Shown here: piece after piece, positions 7,043 through 15,912 of the stretch
How the letters are laid out: every line of letters starts with the position of its first letter
Numbering within the stretch: position 1 is the stretch's first letter
NCBI GenBank assembly: GCA_947495035.1
Contig: CANLXI010000018.1
Span: 62,001-126,000, forward strand
Origin: an uncultured Granulosicoccus sp.
Lineage (GTDB): Bacteria; Pseudomonadota; Gammaproteobacteria; Granulosicoccales; Granulosicoccaceae
DNA length: 64,000 nt
Reading direction: 5' to 3'
Made by a program: the position numbers and the translations under genes
Notes under the pieces: generated by a model
What the model saw: the letters and a program-made list of their open reading frames with translations, nothing else
What the model was told of the DNA's origin: nothing
The model's database searches: none

Positions 7043-7852
7043 TCAGGCAGCCCTGCGATCGGCCTCCTGCCGACCCTTGCCGATGGCCTGATGAAAGGCA
7101 GCGATATCGGCGTGCTCCTCGATGAATGCCATTGCTGCCTCATCCAGTTTGCGTTCCTTGGTCTTGATCTTGTTGCGGTACTTGACTCGGGCCGCGCTGA
7201 AATACTCCTGCATGACTGAATCGGCAGATACATCGAGAAATCGGCACAACTCATCCAGAGCGGCGTAGTCGGTGGGCTCGCCATCGAAGAAATCGCGGTA
7301 GCTCACCATATGAAAATCGTCTGGATACTTCTGCTGCAGGTCCAGGAAATAGCTGAGGCAGGCATTCCAGGGTTTCACGGCCACCGTTGCCGTACGTGTG
7401 GAAGGCCAATTGTCACTTTCGTCTTCCGCTCGCGCTTGCCAGGAGCAGGCCGTTTCGAAGATGTCTCGAATGATGAATATGCATTTGGTGTTCGGGAACT
7501 TCTGATGAATTTCCCTGGCAACACGAAAACCACCCGGCATCTTGTCACCGATATACTTCAGGTTCGCATAACGGCTCTGCAGGTCCGCGTAATAGCGCTT
7601 CATGCCGGCATTGCGTTCGGGCGTTCTATTGGTGTGCCCGTCCGAAAAGTCGAAGAACTTCTCCTCTTCGAACAGTTCGGGATTGAACTGATCGAAATGC
7701 TTGTGGTTCATGATGTACTTGAACCGCTCCGAACCAAGACCAATGCTGCGATGAGCATTGACGACATGCGCCAACGCGGTGGTTCCCGAGCGGGGAGGCC
7801 CGAAAAGAAACAAGTGCTGTTCGGGTTTTCTGGGCATATCGGCACTTGTCAT
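7043..7852 (-). CDS. Sulfotransferase family protein
   Basis: The roughly 269-residue protein begins with the PAPS 5'-phosphosulfate loop FGPPRSGTTAL and later has the 3'-phosphate motif FIIRDIFETACSWQAR around residues 130-145. It should therefore transfer sulfate from PAPS to an acceptor in the cytoplasm or at the membrane face. The acceptor cannot be read from the sequence; similar bacterial enzymes modify carbohydrates or small alcohols. ATG 7852 is chosen; an upstream GTG at 7885 adds 11 residues. No neighbouring gene suggests a pathway. Confidence 0.8.
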   Translation of the reverse strand: MTSADMPRKPEQHLFLFGPPRSGTTALAHVVNAHRSIGLGSERFKYIMNHKHFDQFNPELFEEEKFFDFSDGHTNRTPERNAGMKRYYADLQSRYANLKYIGDKMPGGFRVAREIHQKFPNTKCIFIIRDIFETACSWQARAEDESDNWPSTRTATVAVKPWNACLSYFLDLQQKYPDDFHMVSYRDFFDGEPTDYAALDELCRFLDVSADSVMQEYFSAARVKYRNKIKTKERKLDEAAMAFIEEHADIAAFHQAIGKGRQEADRRAA

Positions 7853-7961
7853 AGGATGATCTTGGTGGGTAGCGGGCAACGGCACTGTTATTCCAGAACC
7901 ATGCCAAACGCTTCCACCGGCTGACTACATCGGCAGTCGGTACAGGATCAACTGACAGCAA

Positions 7962-7980
7962 CGAGGGGCAAACCCCCTCG
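7962..7980 (-). terminator. Hairpin after the CsbD-like lipoprotein gene, possible terminator
   Basis: A perfect 7-bp inverted repeat (CGAGGGG/CCCCTCG) with a 5-nt loop lies 52 bp after the stop codon of the lipoprotein gene. No strong T-run follows on the minus strand, so the terminator role is tentative. Confidence 0.4.
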
Positions 7981-8032
7981 CTGCTCTGGCAGCGCTCGAC
8001 ACTTCAACAAGCCGCCAGTTCGGTCAGTGACC

Positions 8033-8515
8033 TCAGAGGCTTGACGCCCAGTCGTTCACCTCGCTTTCAGCCGTCGCGCGATCAAGACCATACTTGTCCT
8101 GCACCAGAGTCACCAGGGCCTCTCGATCACCATTGACGCTCATCAACTCTTCCTCGGACAGATCTGCCCAACGATCCTTGATGCTGGCAATGGAATCCTG
8201 CCAGTTGTTCTGCAAGTCGTTCCAGCCTGAGCTGGCAGCGTCAGTGACCGTATCGGTCGCTGAATCAATGGCCGCTGCAGAAGAATCGGCTGCCTGTTCC
8301 AGAACGGAACCTGCCTCAGCGGCTGTCTCCTCGACGGCTTCCGTTGCATCAGCCGTAGAGGCTTCAACAACGTCTGACGCCTCTGTGGCAGATTCCTGCA
8401 GAGACACACTGGCCTCCGTGTCGGTAACCTCGGGCTCGGAAGTTGCGCCACCACAGCCGGCCAGGACCAGGCTGATGGCGCTTGCCAGAATGAGATTTTT
8501 CTTGATGACAGTCAT
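8033..8515 (-). CDS. Lipoprotein with a C-terminal CsbD-like domain
   Basis: The 160-residue protein starts with a lipoprotein signal (MTVIKKNLILASAISLVLAG, then Cys21 in an LAGC lipobox). Residues about 25-95 form a low-complexity Ala/Glu/Thr/Ser linker. The C-terminal 65 residues resemble the CsbD stress-protein domain (WNDLQNNWQ..IKDRWADLSEEEL, then LVTLVQDKYGLDRATAESEV). CsbD proteins are usually cytoplasmic and induced by general stress, so this lipid-anchored, periplasm-facing version is unusual. The net charge of the linker is strongly negative. Confidence 0.75.
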   Translation of the reverse strand: MTVIKKNLILASAISLVLAGCGGATSEPEVTDTEASVSLQESATEASDVVEASTADATEAVEETAAEAGSVLEQAADSSAAAIDSATDTVTDAASSGWNDLQNNWQDSIASIKDRWADLSEEELMSVNGDREALVTLVQDKYGLDRATAESEVNDWASSL

Positions 8516-8701
8516 TGCTCGTACCCTCGTATTGCGTCATGCAGAGTAGGCAGATCGGTATGATCCGCCCTTCCGTGGAAGGTTAGCGATATGTGAGATG
8601 GTTCACCCTTACAAGTTGGGAACGGTTACAACTGACAGACCCATGGCACGCATGGCGACTAGCGTTCAGTGACATGACATTCAGGTCAGGATTGACTGGG
8701 C

Positions 8702-9646
8702 TCATGTCGAGTATGTCTCTCCCAATGCGTCCGTGGTCTGCTTGATCAACTGCGCGGAAGCCGACAAGGCTTCAAGCTCGGCCCGCGTCATTCCCGGCAT
8801 GAGCGTATCTTCCACGCCTCCTGCACCGATGATGCGTGGCAAGGACAGACAGACATTCCTGACACCCGCCACCTCCGTTGTCATGCAGGAGACCGTCAGC
8901 ACCTCGTGCTGGTCCAGTGCGATGACACGAACGATCCGCGCCAGGCCGGCAGCGACGCCGAACCAGGTTGCGCCCTTGCCGGCAATGATACGTTGCGCCG
9001 CCTGCCGGACATTCTCGTCGACCTCTGACCGCAGCGTGTCCGTCAATGGGCAACCACGCTGCCGAGCAAAGCTGTCCAACGGCATCGCACCACACTCGGC
9101 CGATGACCAGACCAGAACCTCGCTGTCACCGTGCTCACCCAGTACATGTGCATGCACCGATTGCGGCGAGACGCCAAGGTGTCTGCCCAGATTCTTGCGA
9201 AAGCGCGCAGTATCCAGGATCGTACCTGTGCCAATGACCCTGGCTGGATCGATGCCTGACAGCTTCGTGCTTACCGCCGTCATGATGTCAACCGGGTTCG
9301 TTGCCACCAGCAGAATGGCATCGGGCGCAAACGCCAGCACTTCGGCGATGACATCGGCGAATATACCGGCGTTTCGACCCAACAGTTCCAGACGTGACTC
9401 CCCGGGACGCTGAGCCACACCCGCCGCGACCACCACGATGGCAGCTCCATTCAGATCGGCATAATCGCCATCCTGAACCGAAACAGCCCCGATGAAGGGT
9501 ACCGCGTCAGCGATATCGGCGGCCTGCGCTCTGGCCAGCTCCGAGTCGTGATCGATCAATACCAGTGAAGACACCACACCCGAGGCGGCGATTGCATAGG
9601 CCGCTGTACTGCCGACCATACCGGTTCCCACCACGCCGACTTTCAT
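8702..9646 (-). CDS. ldh: L-lactate dehydrogenase (NAD-dependent)
   Basis: The 314-residue protein has the NAD motif GVVGTGMVGSTAAYA at the N terminus, the mobile loop AAGVAQRPGESRLEL with Gln before the catalytic-loop arginine, the catalytic DTARFRKNL and GEHGDSEV (His). Gln rather than Arg at the specificity position (AGVAQRPG) favours lactate/pyruvate over malate/oxaloacetate. ATG 9646 follows TGGAG at good spacing. It would interconvert pyruvate and L-lactate in the cytoplasm. A possible 55-residue ORF overlaps its start by four bases. Confidence 0.9.
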   Translation of the reverse strand: MKVGVVGTGMVGSTAAYAIAASGVVSSLVLIDHDSELARAQAADIADAVPFIGAVSVQDGDYADLNGAAIVVVAAGVAQRPGESRLELLGRNAGIFADVIAEVLAFAPDAILLVATNPVDIMTAVSTKLSGIDPARVIGTGTILDTARFRKNLGRHLGVSPQSVHAHVLGEHGDSEVLVWSSAECGAMPLDSFARQRGCPLTDTLRSEVDENVRQAAQRIIAGKGATWFGVAAGLARIVRVIALDQHEVLTVSCMTTEVAGVRNVCLSLPRIIGAGGVEDTLMPGMTRAELEALSASAQLIKQTTDALGETYST

Positions 9647-9810
9647 GATCGACTCCAATTGAGACGAGATGGCTCGATTCGTGGTTTCCGCGTCGAGCAA
9701 TCTGCTGACTCAAGGGTTACATCCTGTGGCAGCAAGGCTGCATACCCCGCTGGATGGACAAACAGTTCTTTCTTCAACATCGTTTTCTGCGTCTGCCGCT
9801 GGACTACCAT
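9643..9810 (-). CDS. Possible 55-residue small ORF coupled to ldh
   Basis: ATG 9810 is preceded by AAGGCGAC, and the frame runs to a TGA that overlaps the ldh start as ATGA, a common sign of translational coupling. The peptide starts MVVQRQTQKTMLKKEL and has no recognised motif. The overlap may be coincidence, and the ldh gene has its own ribosome binding site, so confidence is low. Confidence 0.3.
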   Translation of the reverse strand: MVVQRQTQKTMLKKELFVHPAGYAALLPQDVTLESADCSTRKPRIEPSRLNWSRS

Positions 9811-10018
9811 GTCGCCTTCGCCTTTTTTGCCAGTACTGCTGATCCTGCCCTGCACTGGCTGCCGGATGATTGTCAACCAACGTACAGGAAAACCACTGAC
9901 CAGTTTCAGGAGATCATCACGATGATGTTTCACAACGGTACGTTCGCAGTTGTACAGGCATTGCCCGGGGTTTGCTGATGCATACCTGCTACACGTCACG
10001 CAACGGTGAATTCCGTCA
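9811..10018. other. Divergent intergenic region between ldh and an esterase gene
   Basis: This stretch must contain promoters for ldh (minus) and the esterase (plus). I see no convincing -35/-10 pair, dyad or terminator. A 74-codon frame on the plus strand (9754-9978) crosses it but has no supporting signal. Confidence 0.5.
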
Positions 10019-11017
10019 ATGAGCCGTCGACGAGCCAAGGCAGATCCCGGCGCTGCCACGCTGCGCCTGATGAGGACGATGACGCAACTGTCCATGAAGG
10101 CCGGAACACAGGCGATCAAGCAGGCGAACAAGACCGCGGCGGCGAAATCGAAACCCCCGCCAGGTGCGGGAACCTGGATCAAGGGTCATGCCATCGGCGC
10201 CGGCGGCATGCGGCGTTACCATCTCTTTCGTCCCCATGGCGTCTCCATCGGCGAGCGATTGCCACTGCTGGTGATGTTGCACGGTTGCAGCCAGAACGCG
10301 CGCAATTTCGCCAGCAGTACACGCATGAATGCCGTTGCCGCGCGTGCGCGGGCACTCGTGCTTTATCCGGAACAGGATCTGCGCTTCAATCCACAAGGCT
10401 GCTGGAACTGGTACGACACCAAGAGCGGCCAGGCGAATGCCGAGGCATCGACGCTGATGGCCGCGATCAATCAGGTCTGCCTGTTCTATCCGGTTGATCG
10501 CAAGGCGGTGGCCGTTGCCGGATTTTCAGCAGGCGCCAGCATGGCGGCCCTGCTCGCCTCCCGACACCCTGATCGCTTTCAAGCGGTTGCCATGCACTCC
10601 GGTGTACCACCCGGCAGTGCACACTCGGCGGCCTCCGCCGTGGTGGCCATGGGTGGCCTGCCCCGTTCCTCCACCAGTGGTGGTCCGCAACAATGGCCAC
10701 CGCTTCTGGTGATACATGGCAGGAAGGATCGAGTAGTCAACGTCAAGAACGCCCACAACGCAGCCAGCTTGTGGGCAAGTACTCTCGGTGCCAGAGAAGG
10801 CAAGCCTCGTACCGTGCAACGTGGCAAACGCTACGCCAGCACCATCACTGATTTTCGCGTTGGCAGGAAGGTCGTCGTCAGCCTGAACGAGATCAGCGAA
10901 CTGGGCCACTGCTGGAGTGGTGGCGATGACAAGCAGCGATTCAGTGATGCCGCCGGCCCCGATACCTCACGAATGATCTGGCAATTCTTCAAACGCCAGC
11001 TGCCGTCGGTGAGCTGA
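10019..11017 (+). CDS. PHB depolymerase family esterase (intracellular type)
   Basis: The 332-residue alpha/beta hydrolase has the oxyanion region LLVMLHGCSQNARNF near residue 85, the lipase box GFSAGAS near 169-175, the acidic residue in HGRKDRVV, and the catalytic His in ELGHCWSGG. There is no signal peptide; instead a basic, Ala/Lys-rich N terminus of about 50 residues is present, which could bind PHA granules or their phasin layer. This places it with intracellular PHB-depolymerase-like esterases. A second member of the family lies at 29415-30425 and a phasin at 26244. Confidence 0.8.
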   Translation: MSRRRAKADPGAATLRLMRTMTQLSMKAGTQAIKQANKTAAAKSKPPPGAGTWIKGHAIGAGGMRRYHLFRPHGVSIGERLPLLVMLHGCSQNARNFASSTRMNAVAARARALVLYPEQDLRFNPQGCWNWYDTKSGQANAEASTLMAAINQVCLFYPVDRKAVAVAGFSAGASMAALLASRHPDRFQAVAMHSGVPPGSAHSAASAVVAMGGLPRSSTSGGPQQWPPLLVIHGRKDRVVNVKNAHNAASLWASTLGAREGKPRTVQRGKRYASTITDFRVGRKVVVSLNEISELGHCWSGGDDKQRFSDAAGPDTSRMIWQFFKRQLPSVS

Positions 11018-11045
11018 GCACCGCGGCGACAATCGGCACGGCGAC

Positions 11046-12194
11046 TCAGGGGCGCCCCATCGCTTCCTGCAATGCGTCGACGGTAACACCCAGTGTGCCG
11101 GCTGCCTGGTCGAAGTCCGGAGGTGGTGCACCCAGAGCACGCATGAGCTCGTCTTCACTGACACCCAGTCTCTGTGCAGCCGCTGCGAAATCCGGCCGAC
11201 CATCACCGCCACCACCCGGCCGCCTGGATACGGACGCATCGCACTCCACGCCAGGTTCTTCGGACACGCAACCGTATTCGGCCTTGAGGCAACTCAGGAT
11301 GGCATTCGAACCCTGCTCACCCGCGTGATAATGATAAGAGAGCTCATCCGTTTCATGCCCACCACACTGATCCAGATCTGCAGGCAATGATCCATCGTTC
11401 AACAAGCGCGCATGAATCAGGTAGCCATCCATCGCAACACCCACCACACTGCCGTGCTCTGTCTTGCTGGCCGTGTCATCCAGACAATCGGTGGCCGCGT
11501 GATAATGGTACCCGACATGCAGATTGACATGTCCGCCACAGTCATCGAACGGGGCCAGTGTGTAATTGCCCAGAATGTCGGCAACCGGTGCTGGCGCATC
11601 CAGACGAATACCATTGAATGCAAGCCCTGACCCGACATCGCGGGTATCCAGTGGTTGCTCAACAGCGACCGGTTCCAGAGGAATGGTGTAGGTGACAGTG
11701 GCGTCTTCATCCAGGTAGGCCATCTGGCACTCCACACACTGCTGCCGGAATTCAGGGTCCACCTCGGGCTGGGCAGCGCCGGCGCATTTCTCCAGCGTAT
11801 CCGTGACGAAGACTGCGCCAGTGTCTTCATCGAACAGCTGCCAGTCGTTATCGGAGTAGAAGTTGGCCATGTCTTCGATGAACGCACCGGAGACATCGTG
11901 TACCTCGCCGTTTTCCAGCCAGATACCACCGTTCTCGGCAGAATCGGCAATGGTATCTGGACACCAGGGACCCGGCGTATAGGTGGCAGGGCTCGGTGTG
12001 ACCGTTATTCGGAAGCAGCTGGTTCGACTACCACCGGACAAGGTGCATTCGACCAGCTCGGGACCGGCAACCACGTTGGCCTGCCTGAAATACTCAGTCA
12101 GTTCCTCGAATTGAGCGGCATTGACGGAAGCCGTCACTACAGCGGCACCCAGGCAGCACCCCATCAGGCAGAATACTTCGCTTCTCGTCTTCAT
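11046..12194 (-). CDS. Exported YHYH-domain protein with C-terminal repeats
   Basis: A signal peptide (about residues 1-27, ending ASVNAAQ) leads into a roughly 300-residue body with two Tyr-His-Tyr-His motifs: LHVGYHYHAATDC and ELSYHYHAGEQG. Between them are EHGSVVGVAMDGYLIH and many cysteines. YHYH domains are thought to bind metal ions, but no function is established. The C terminus carries two related units of the form DF-x2-AA-x2-LGV-x2-D-x2 (DFAAAAQRLGVSEDEL and DFDQAAGTLGVTVDAL) after a Gly-rich linker. The start at 12194 follows GGGA; ATG 12206 is the alternative. Confidence 0.75.
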   Translation of the reverse strand: MKTRSEVFCLMGCCLGAAVVTASVNAAQFEELTEYFRQANVVAGPELVECTLSGGSRTSCFRITVTPSPATYTPGPWCPDTIADSAENGGIWLENGEVHDVSGAFIEDMANFYSDNDWQLFDEDTGAVFVTDTLEKCAGAAQPEVDPEFRQQCVECQMAYLDEDATVTYTIPLEPVAVEQPLDTRDVGSGLAFNGIRLDAPAPVADILGNYTLAPFDDCGGHVNLHVGYHYHAATDCLDDTASKTEHGSVVGVAMDGYLIHARLLNDGSLPADLDQCGGHETDELSYHYHAGEQGSNAILSCLKAEYGCVSEEPGVECDASVSRRPGGGGDGRPDFAAAAQRLGVSEDELMRALGAPPPDFDQAAGTLGVTVDALQEAMGRP

Positions 12195-12406
12195 CGATGT
12201 TCCCATTGCACTGTCTGCGTATCACTATAGGCTGACTGCGGTAGCGAAGACCCATCGTATTGCGGAAGTATCAAGGATATTCGACGGGTTGCCGGCATGA
12301 CTTGATAACAATCGATTCAGGCTATCTGTCTTCTCATCATCCAGGACTTACTCTTGCGCAGCCATTTGCCCTACCATTCCGCTTTTCCAATGCAGAGCAA
12401 TACACC

Positions 12407-13990
12407 ATGGCAGGTAATCACGGTAACCAAGGGAATTCCGGGCCACAAGACGATGATCTGGATACACATCTGCGCTCCGCAGGGATGATCTGGGGTCTGC
12501 GAATCGGCGGCCTTCTCGCCGCGTTTTTCGTCTGGCTCATGCTCGGCAGTTCCGAAGCCCTGCCCTCTGATGCTCGCTGGGTTGCATCGATTGCCACCCT
12601 CATGGCCATCTGGTGGATGACCGAAGCAATTCCGCTGTCGGCAACCTCCCTGCTGCCTATCGTCCTGATTCCCATGTTGACAGATCGCAGCGTCAATGAA
12701 ACGACGGCCCCTTATGCCAGCTCCATTGTCTTTCTCTTTCTCGGCGGCTTTCTGATAGCCATCGCCATGGAGAAATGGAATCTGCACCGACGAGTCGCGC
12801 TGCTTACCTTGCGCAAAGTCGGCATCGAACCCACGCGCATCGTATTGGGATTGATGCTCGCAACGGGTTTTCTGTCCATGTGGGTATCCAATACCGCTAC
12901 CACGCTGATGATGTTGCCGATCGGCCTGTCAGTCCTGGCCCTGGTCTCCGAGCGTGCCGGAAACAGCGAAGCCGGACAGCCCCAGCACGCCCCCGGGCAT
13001 GTCGCGGTTGTACACGATGACAATATCAGGCGTTTCGGTATCTGCCTGGTTTTGGCCATCGCCTGGTCGGCCTCCATGGGTGGGCTGGGTACTCTGCTCG
13101 GTAGTCCGCCGAATGCCATCGTGGCGGGCTATGCCGCTGATGAGCTTGGCCGCGATATCGGCTTCCTCGAATGGATGATGCTGGGCATGCCGCTGGCTCT
13201 GGTCTTCATACTCATCGGCTGGGTATTGATGACGCGAGTGCTCTACCCCTTCAAGCTGACCGAGATACCCGGTGGCCGCCAGATGATCGATGATGAAATC
13301 GACAAGCTCGGTTCTGTCAGCCAAGGTGAAAAGATGGTGATGTGCGTGTTCGGTTCAGCGGCATTCCTCTGGGTGGTGCCCGGCCTTCTGGTCAGCATCC
13401 CCGGTGTCAATCTTGGCTGGTTTGGCCAGATGAACGACACGGCCATCGCGATCTTCGCCGGTATCGCCATGTTCATTCTGCCAGGCCGGGGGCGCCGCGA
13501 AATGGTACTCAACTGGAAGGACGCCGAGGAAGGCCTGCCCTGGGGTGTTCTGCTGCTGTTCGGTGGTGGTCTCAGCCTGGCCAGTGCCGTGGCGGCCAGC
13601 GGACTGGACAGCTGGATCGGCTCTCAGGTCACGGGGCTCGGCGTATTACCGGCCGTCCTGCTGATTGCCTCCGTCGTCGGCATCATTCTCTTCCTGACAG
13701 AGGTGACCAGCAACACGGCCACGGCGGCGACCTTCATTCCCGTGCTGGGTGGTGTGGCTGTAGGCATCGGCGCAGACCCGATGAGTCTGCTCATTCCGGC
13801 CGCATTCGCAGCCACCTGTGCCTTCATGCTGCCGGTTGGAACACCACCCAATGCCATCGTGTTCGGCACGGGGGCAGTCACCATCGCCCAGATGGCTCGG
13901 GGCGGCCTGGTTCTCAACCTTGTCGGAATCGCTCTGATTACCGGCTTCTGCTATTTCCTGGGCGGCATTGCACTGGGCTTGCAGTATTGA
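12407..13990 (+). CDS. DASS family sodium:dicarboxylate/sulfate symporter
   Basis: The 527-residue integral membrane protein carries both family signature hairpins: SNTATTLMMLPIGL in the first half and TSNTATAATFIPVLGG with GTPPNAIVFGTGAVTI in the second. These SNT motifs bind Na+ and the substrate carboxylate in the VcINDY/NaDC structures. About eleven membrane segments are apparent, with an N-terminal hydrophilic tail of some 30 residues. Substrates are likely succinate, malate, fumarate or a similar dianion; sulfate cannot be excluded. The start at ATG 12407 is chosen because the upstream open frame is not hydrophobic or conserved-looking. Confidence 0.88.
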   Translation: MAGNHGNQGNSGPQDDDLDTHLRSAGMIWGLRIGGLLAAFFVWLMLGSSEALPSDARWVASIATLMAIWWMTEAIPLSATSLLPIVLIPMLTDRSVNETTAPYASSIVFLFLGGFLIAIAMEKWNLHRRVALLTLRKVGIEPTRIVLGLMLATGFLSMWVSNTATTLMMLPIGLSVLALVSERAGNSEAGQPQHAPGHVAVVHDDNIRRFGICLVLAIAWSASMGGLGTLLGSPPNAIVAGYAADELGRDIGFLEWMMLGMPLALVFILIGWVLMTRVLYPFKLTEIPGGRQMIDDEIDKLGSVSQGEKMVMCVFGSAAFLWVVPGLLVSIPGVNLGWFGQMNDTAIAIFAGIAMFILPGRGRREMVLNWKDAEEGLPWGVLLLFGGGLSLASAVAASGLDSWIGSQVTGLGVLPAVLLIASVVGIILFLTEVTSNTATAATFIPVLGGVAVGIGADPMSLLIPAAFAATCAFMLPVGTPPNAIVFGTGAVTIAQMARGGLVLNLVGIALITGFCYFLGGIALGLQY

Positions 13991-14026
13991 CAAGAACTCC
14001 CAGGGCATTACACGAGCCAGGACACT

Positions 14027-14091
14027 CGATTGCCCGATTGCCCGATTGCGCGATTGCGCGAATGGATCAATGAGCACTTGCGCAATCGGGC
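14027..14091. repeat. 8-bp tandem repeats inside an inverted repeat after the DASS gene
   Basis: Four CGATTGCC/CGATTGCG-type units lie at about 14027-14060. The last part forms a perfect 12-bp inverted repeat with 14080-14091 (GCCCGATTGCGC/GCGCAATCGGGC, 28-bp spacer). It sits 37-100 bp after the symporter stop and may act as a factor-dependent terminator or an mRNA-end hairpin. The rest of the 331-bp gap to the next gene shows nothing else clear. Confidence 0.6.
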
Positions 14092-14321
14092 AGACAGCCA
14101 GATACGCGAACGGGAAACCTGACACGGATCTCACCTGGCTCCGGGCCAATGTCATTATCCTGGAGCTTGTGATAGCTTGAACTCAAATCGAGGAAAATGT
14201 CTACGGTTACAGATGAAGCCGACCAATGGATTGGTGGGTCTGTTCAGTGAAGCTGCCGAACGGCCAGGTGCAACCGGACGACAAACCAACGCTGCCACAG
14301 GATCAACGAGAGCCCAAGCCG

Positions 14322-15701
14322 ATGCTGCAAACTGTCACCCGGTTCTTTCTGCAAGCCATGCTGACACTGTCGATCATGACCGGCAGCGCACAGATATCTG
14401 CCGCCGAGATGGACGCCAGGCTCAATATGGCAAACCGGCTCATCGCGGAGATCGATAGCGGTCTTTCGACCCTGCAAGACGGTGATGTGAGCCGTTACAA
14501 CGCGCTCAGCAAGAAACTGACCCGGGCAGCTGAATTGCTCAAGGGCACGAGCTCCAGAGAGCATCCTGACTACGGCCCAGCCACGCAGAAATGGAATGAG
14601 CTGCGGCAACAGATGATCGCCACCGCGAAACAGTGGCAGGAAGCACAGCAACAGACACAGACACAGACACAGACACAGACACAGACACAGCCAACCACGC
14701 AGACTCAGACACAGGCTTCGAACGACGCAGCCCCAGACAGTCGAACCACCAACGGGGATGAGATCCTGGCGCGTTACCGGAGTGACGCTTTGCCGTCATT
14801 GCCTGCAGGGGCGACCAACGAACAGCTGATCGCCTGGGCGGCGACATTGCAGCAACTGCGTGGCGAACAGCTGCAGGCTGACCTTGCAACGCTGGATTCG
14901 GGATCCATCGACCCGCAGAACGCCGATCGAATCAGACGCTGGATCACCGGCAGTTTTCAACTGCAGATCAATGAACGGATAAGCCGTCAGATCGCCGTAC
15001 GCGAAAGCAGTGTTCGGGATGCTCATATGCTGGCAGACAGTATTCTGGCCATTGCAGACGATGACAAGATGCGAATCTACAATTTCGCGCATGGCGAGAA
15101 TGGTGACAACAACCAGAACCGGTTGGCCACGGGACTCAGCGCCAGTCAGCAGATGCTGCTTCTCGGCGACCATTTTCCGGACCTGATCGATATGGAGCTC
15201 ACCAACTCGACGCCTAGCATCGAAGCGGCTGCATCACGCTTCCGCGACATGCGCGAGCAGGCTGAGCAGACGGCGCTCGAACTGGCCGCCCTGCCGAAGA
15301 AGGAACGGCAGAGGAGACCTGAATTCCTGCAGAGCATCGAACAGGAGCTCTACTACCGGGGCAGCTATATCGGTTCGATTTCTCGCAAGGGCACCGTCGT
15401 TGTCGACGGCACCGATATCGGATCGATCACGGCAGATGGCCGAGTCTGGGTGCGAGGCAACGACGCCGGATCCATCGAGGCCAACGGCGAAGTCTGGCTG
15501 CGGGGCAATCAACTGGGCAGCCTTGAGGATACGGGCGAAGTCTGGCGCAATGGCACCCGGGTGGGATTCGTCGAGATTGCCGAAGACGGCGACTTCTGGA
15601 TCGACGGCAACCAGAATGGCCGCGTTGAGCCCTACTCCGGAGAATGGAAGCGTGCCGCCATCGTTTTCTATTTTCGAGACATGTTCAACGATCCGAACTG
15701 A
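14322..15701 (+). CDS. Exported protein with Gln-Thr repeat and C-terminal strand repeats, function unknown
   Basis: The predicted 459-residue protein has a signal peptide (MLQTVTRFFLQAMLTLSIMT, cleavage after ISAAE or nearby). A helical region of about 90 residues follows, then a Gln-Thr repeat (roughly residues 110-135) made by a hexanucleotide microsatellite. A second helical region comes next. The last 110 residues hold at least four units of about 19-20 residues with a G-S-I ... G-x-V-x-V-x-G-N pattern (DIGSITADGRVWVRGN, DAGSIEANGEVWLRGN, QLGSLEDTGEVWRNGT). That C terminus should fold as a beta-solenoid or beta-fan. The start is chosen at the signal peptide; the frame is open to 14226. 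I do not recognise the family. Confidence 0.65.
   Translation: MLQTVTRFFLQAMLTLSIMTGSAQISAAEMDARLNMANRLIAEIDSGLSTLQDGDVSRYNALSKKLTRAAELLKGTSSREHPDYGPATQKWNELRQQMIATAKQWQEAQQQTQTQTQTQTQTQPTTQTQTQASNDAAPDSRTTNGDEILARYRSDALPSLPAGATNEQLIAWAATLQQLRGEQLQADLATLDSGSIDPQNADRIRRWITGSFQLQINERISRQIAVRESSVRDAHMLADSILAIADDDKMRIYNFAHGENGDNNQNRLATGLSASQQMLLLGDHFPDLIDMELTNSTPSIEAAASRFRDMREQAEQTALELAALPKKERQRRPEFLQSIEQELYYRGSYIGSISRKGTVVVDGTDIGSITADGRVWVRGNDAGSIEANGEVWLRGNQLGSLEDTGEVWRNGTRVGFVEIAEDGDFWIDGNQNGRVEPYSGEWKRAAIVFYFRDMFNDPN
14651..14690. repeat. In-frame hexanucleotide repeat (ACAGAC, about 6.7 copies)
   Basis: Perfect ACAGAC units encode alternating Gln and Thr within the exported protein. Because the unit is 6 bp, slippage would lengthen or shorten the linker without breaking the frame. 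Confidence 0.95.
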
Positions 15702-15768
15702 TCGACGCAACCGCGTCTGTCCATCAGACCACTCTCTGATCGACAGGAACTGGCAAACGGCAAACGGC

Positions 15769-15810
15769 AATCGGTAATCGGTAATCGGTAGTCGGTAGTC
15801 GGTAATCGGC
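15769..15810. repeat. 7-bp tandem repeat (AATCGGT x6)
   Basis: Six consecutive 7-mers (AATCGGT x3, AGTCGGT x2, AATCGGC) lie between two convergent genes. No coding role is apparent. Confidence 0.9.
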
Positions 15811-15912
15811 ATCATCGCACTGGATGCCCCCATCGGTCTGCCAGCAATCGCCCCAGTTCCTTTGTCGATTAGCGAACAGTTCTGCCAGCCAGGCAGGACG
15901 GGGAATCGACGT

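Noticed and set aside
9754..9978. A 74-codon plus-strand frame between ldh and the esterase gene
   Set aside because: Atypical codon use and composition, no motif and no good start signal.
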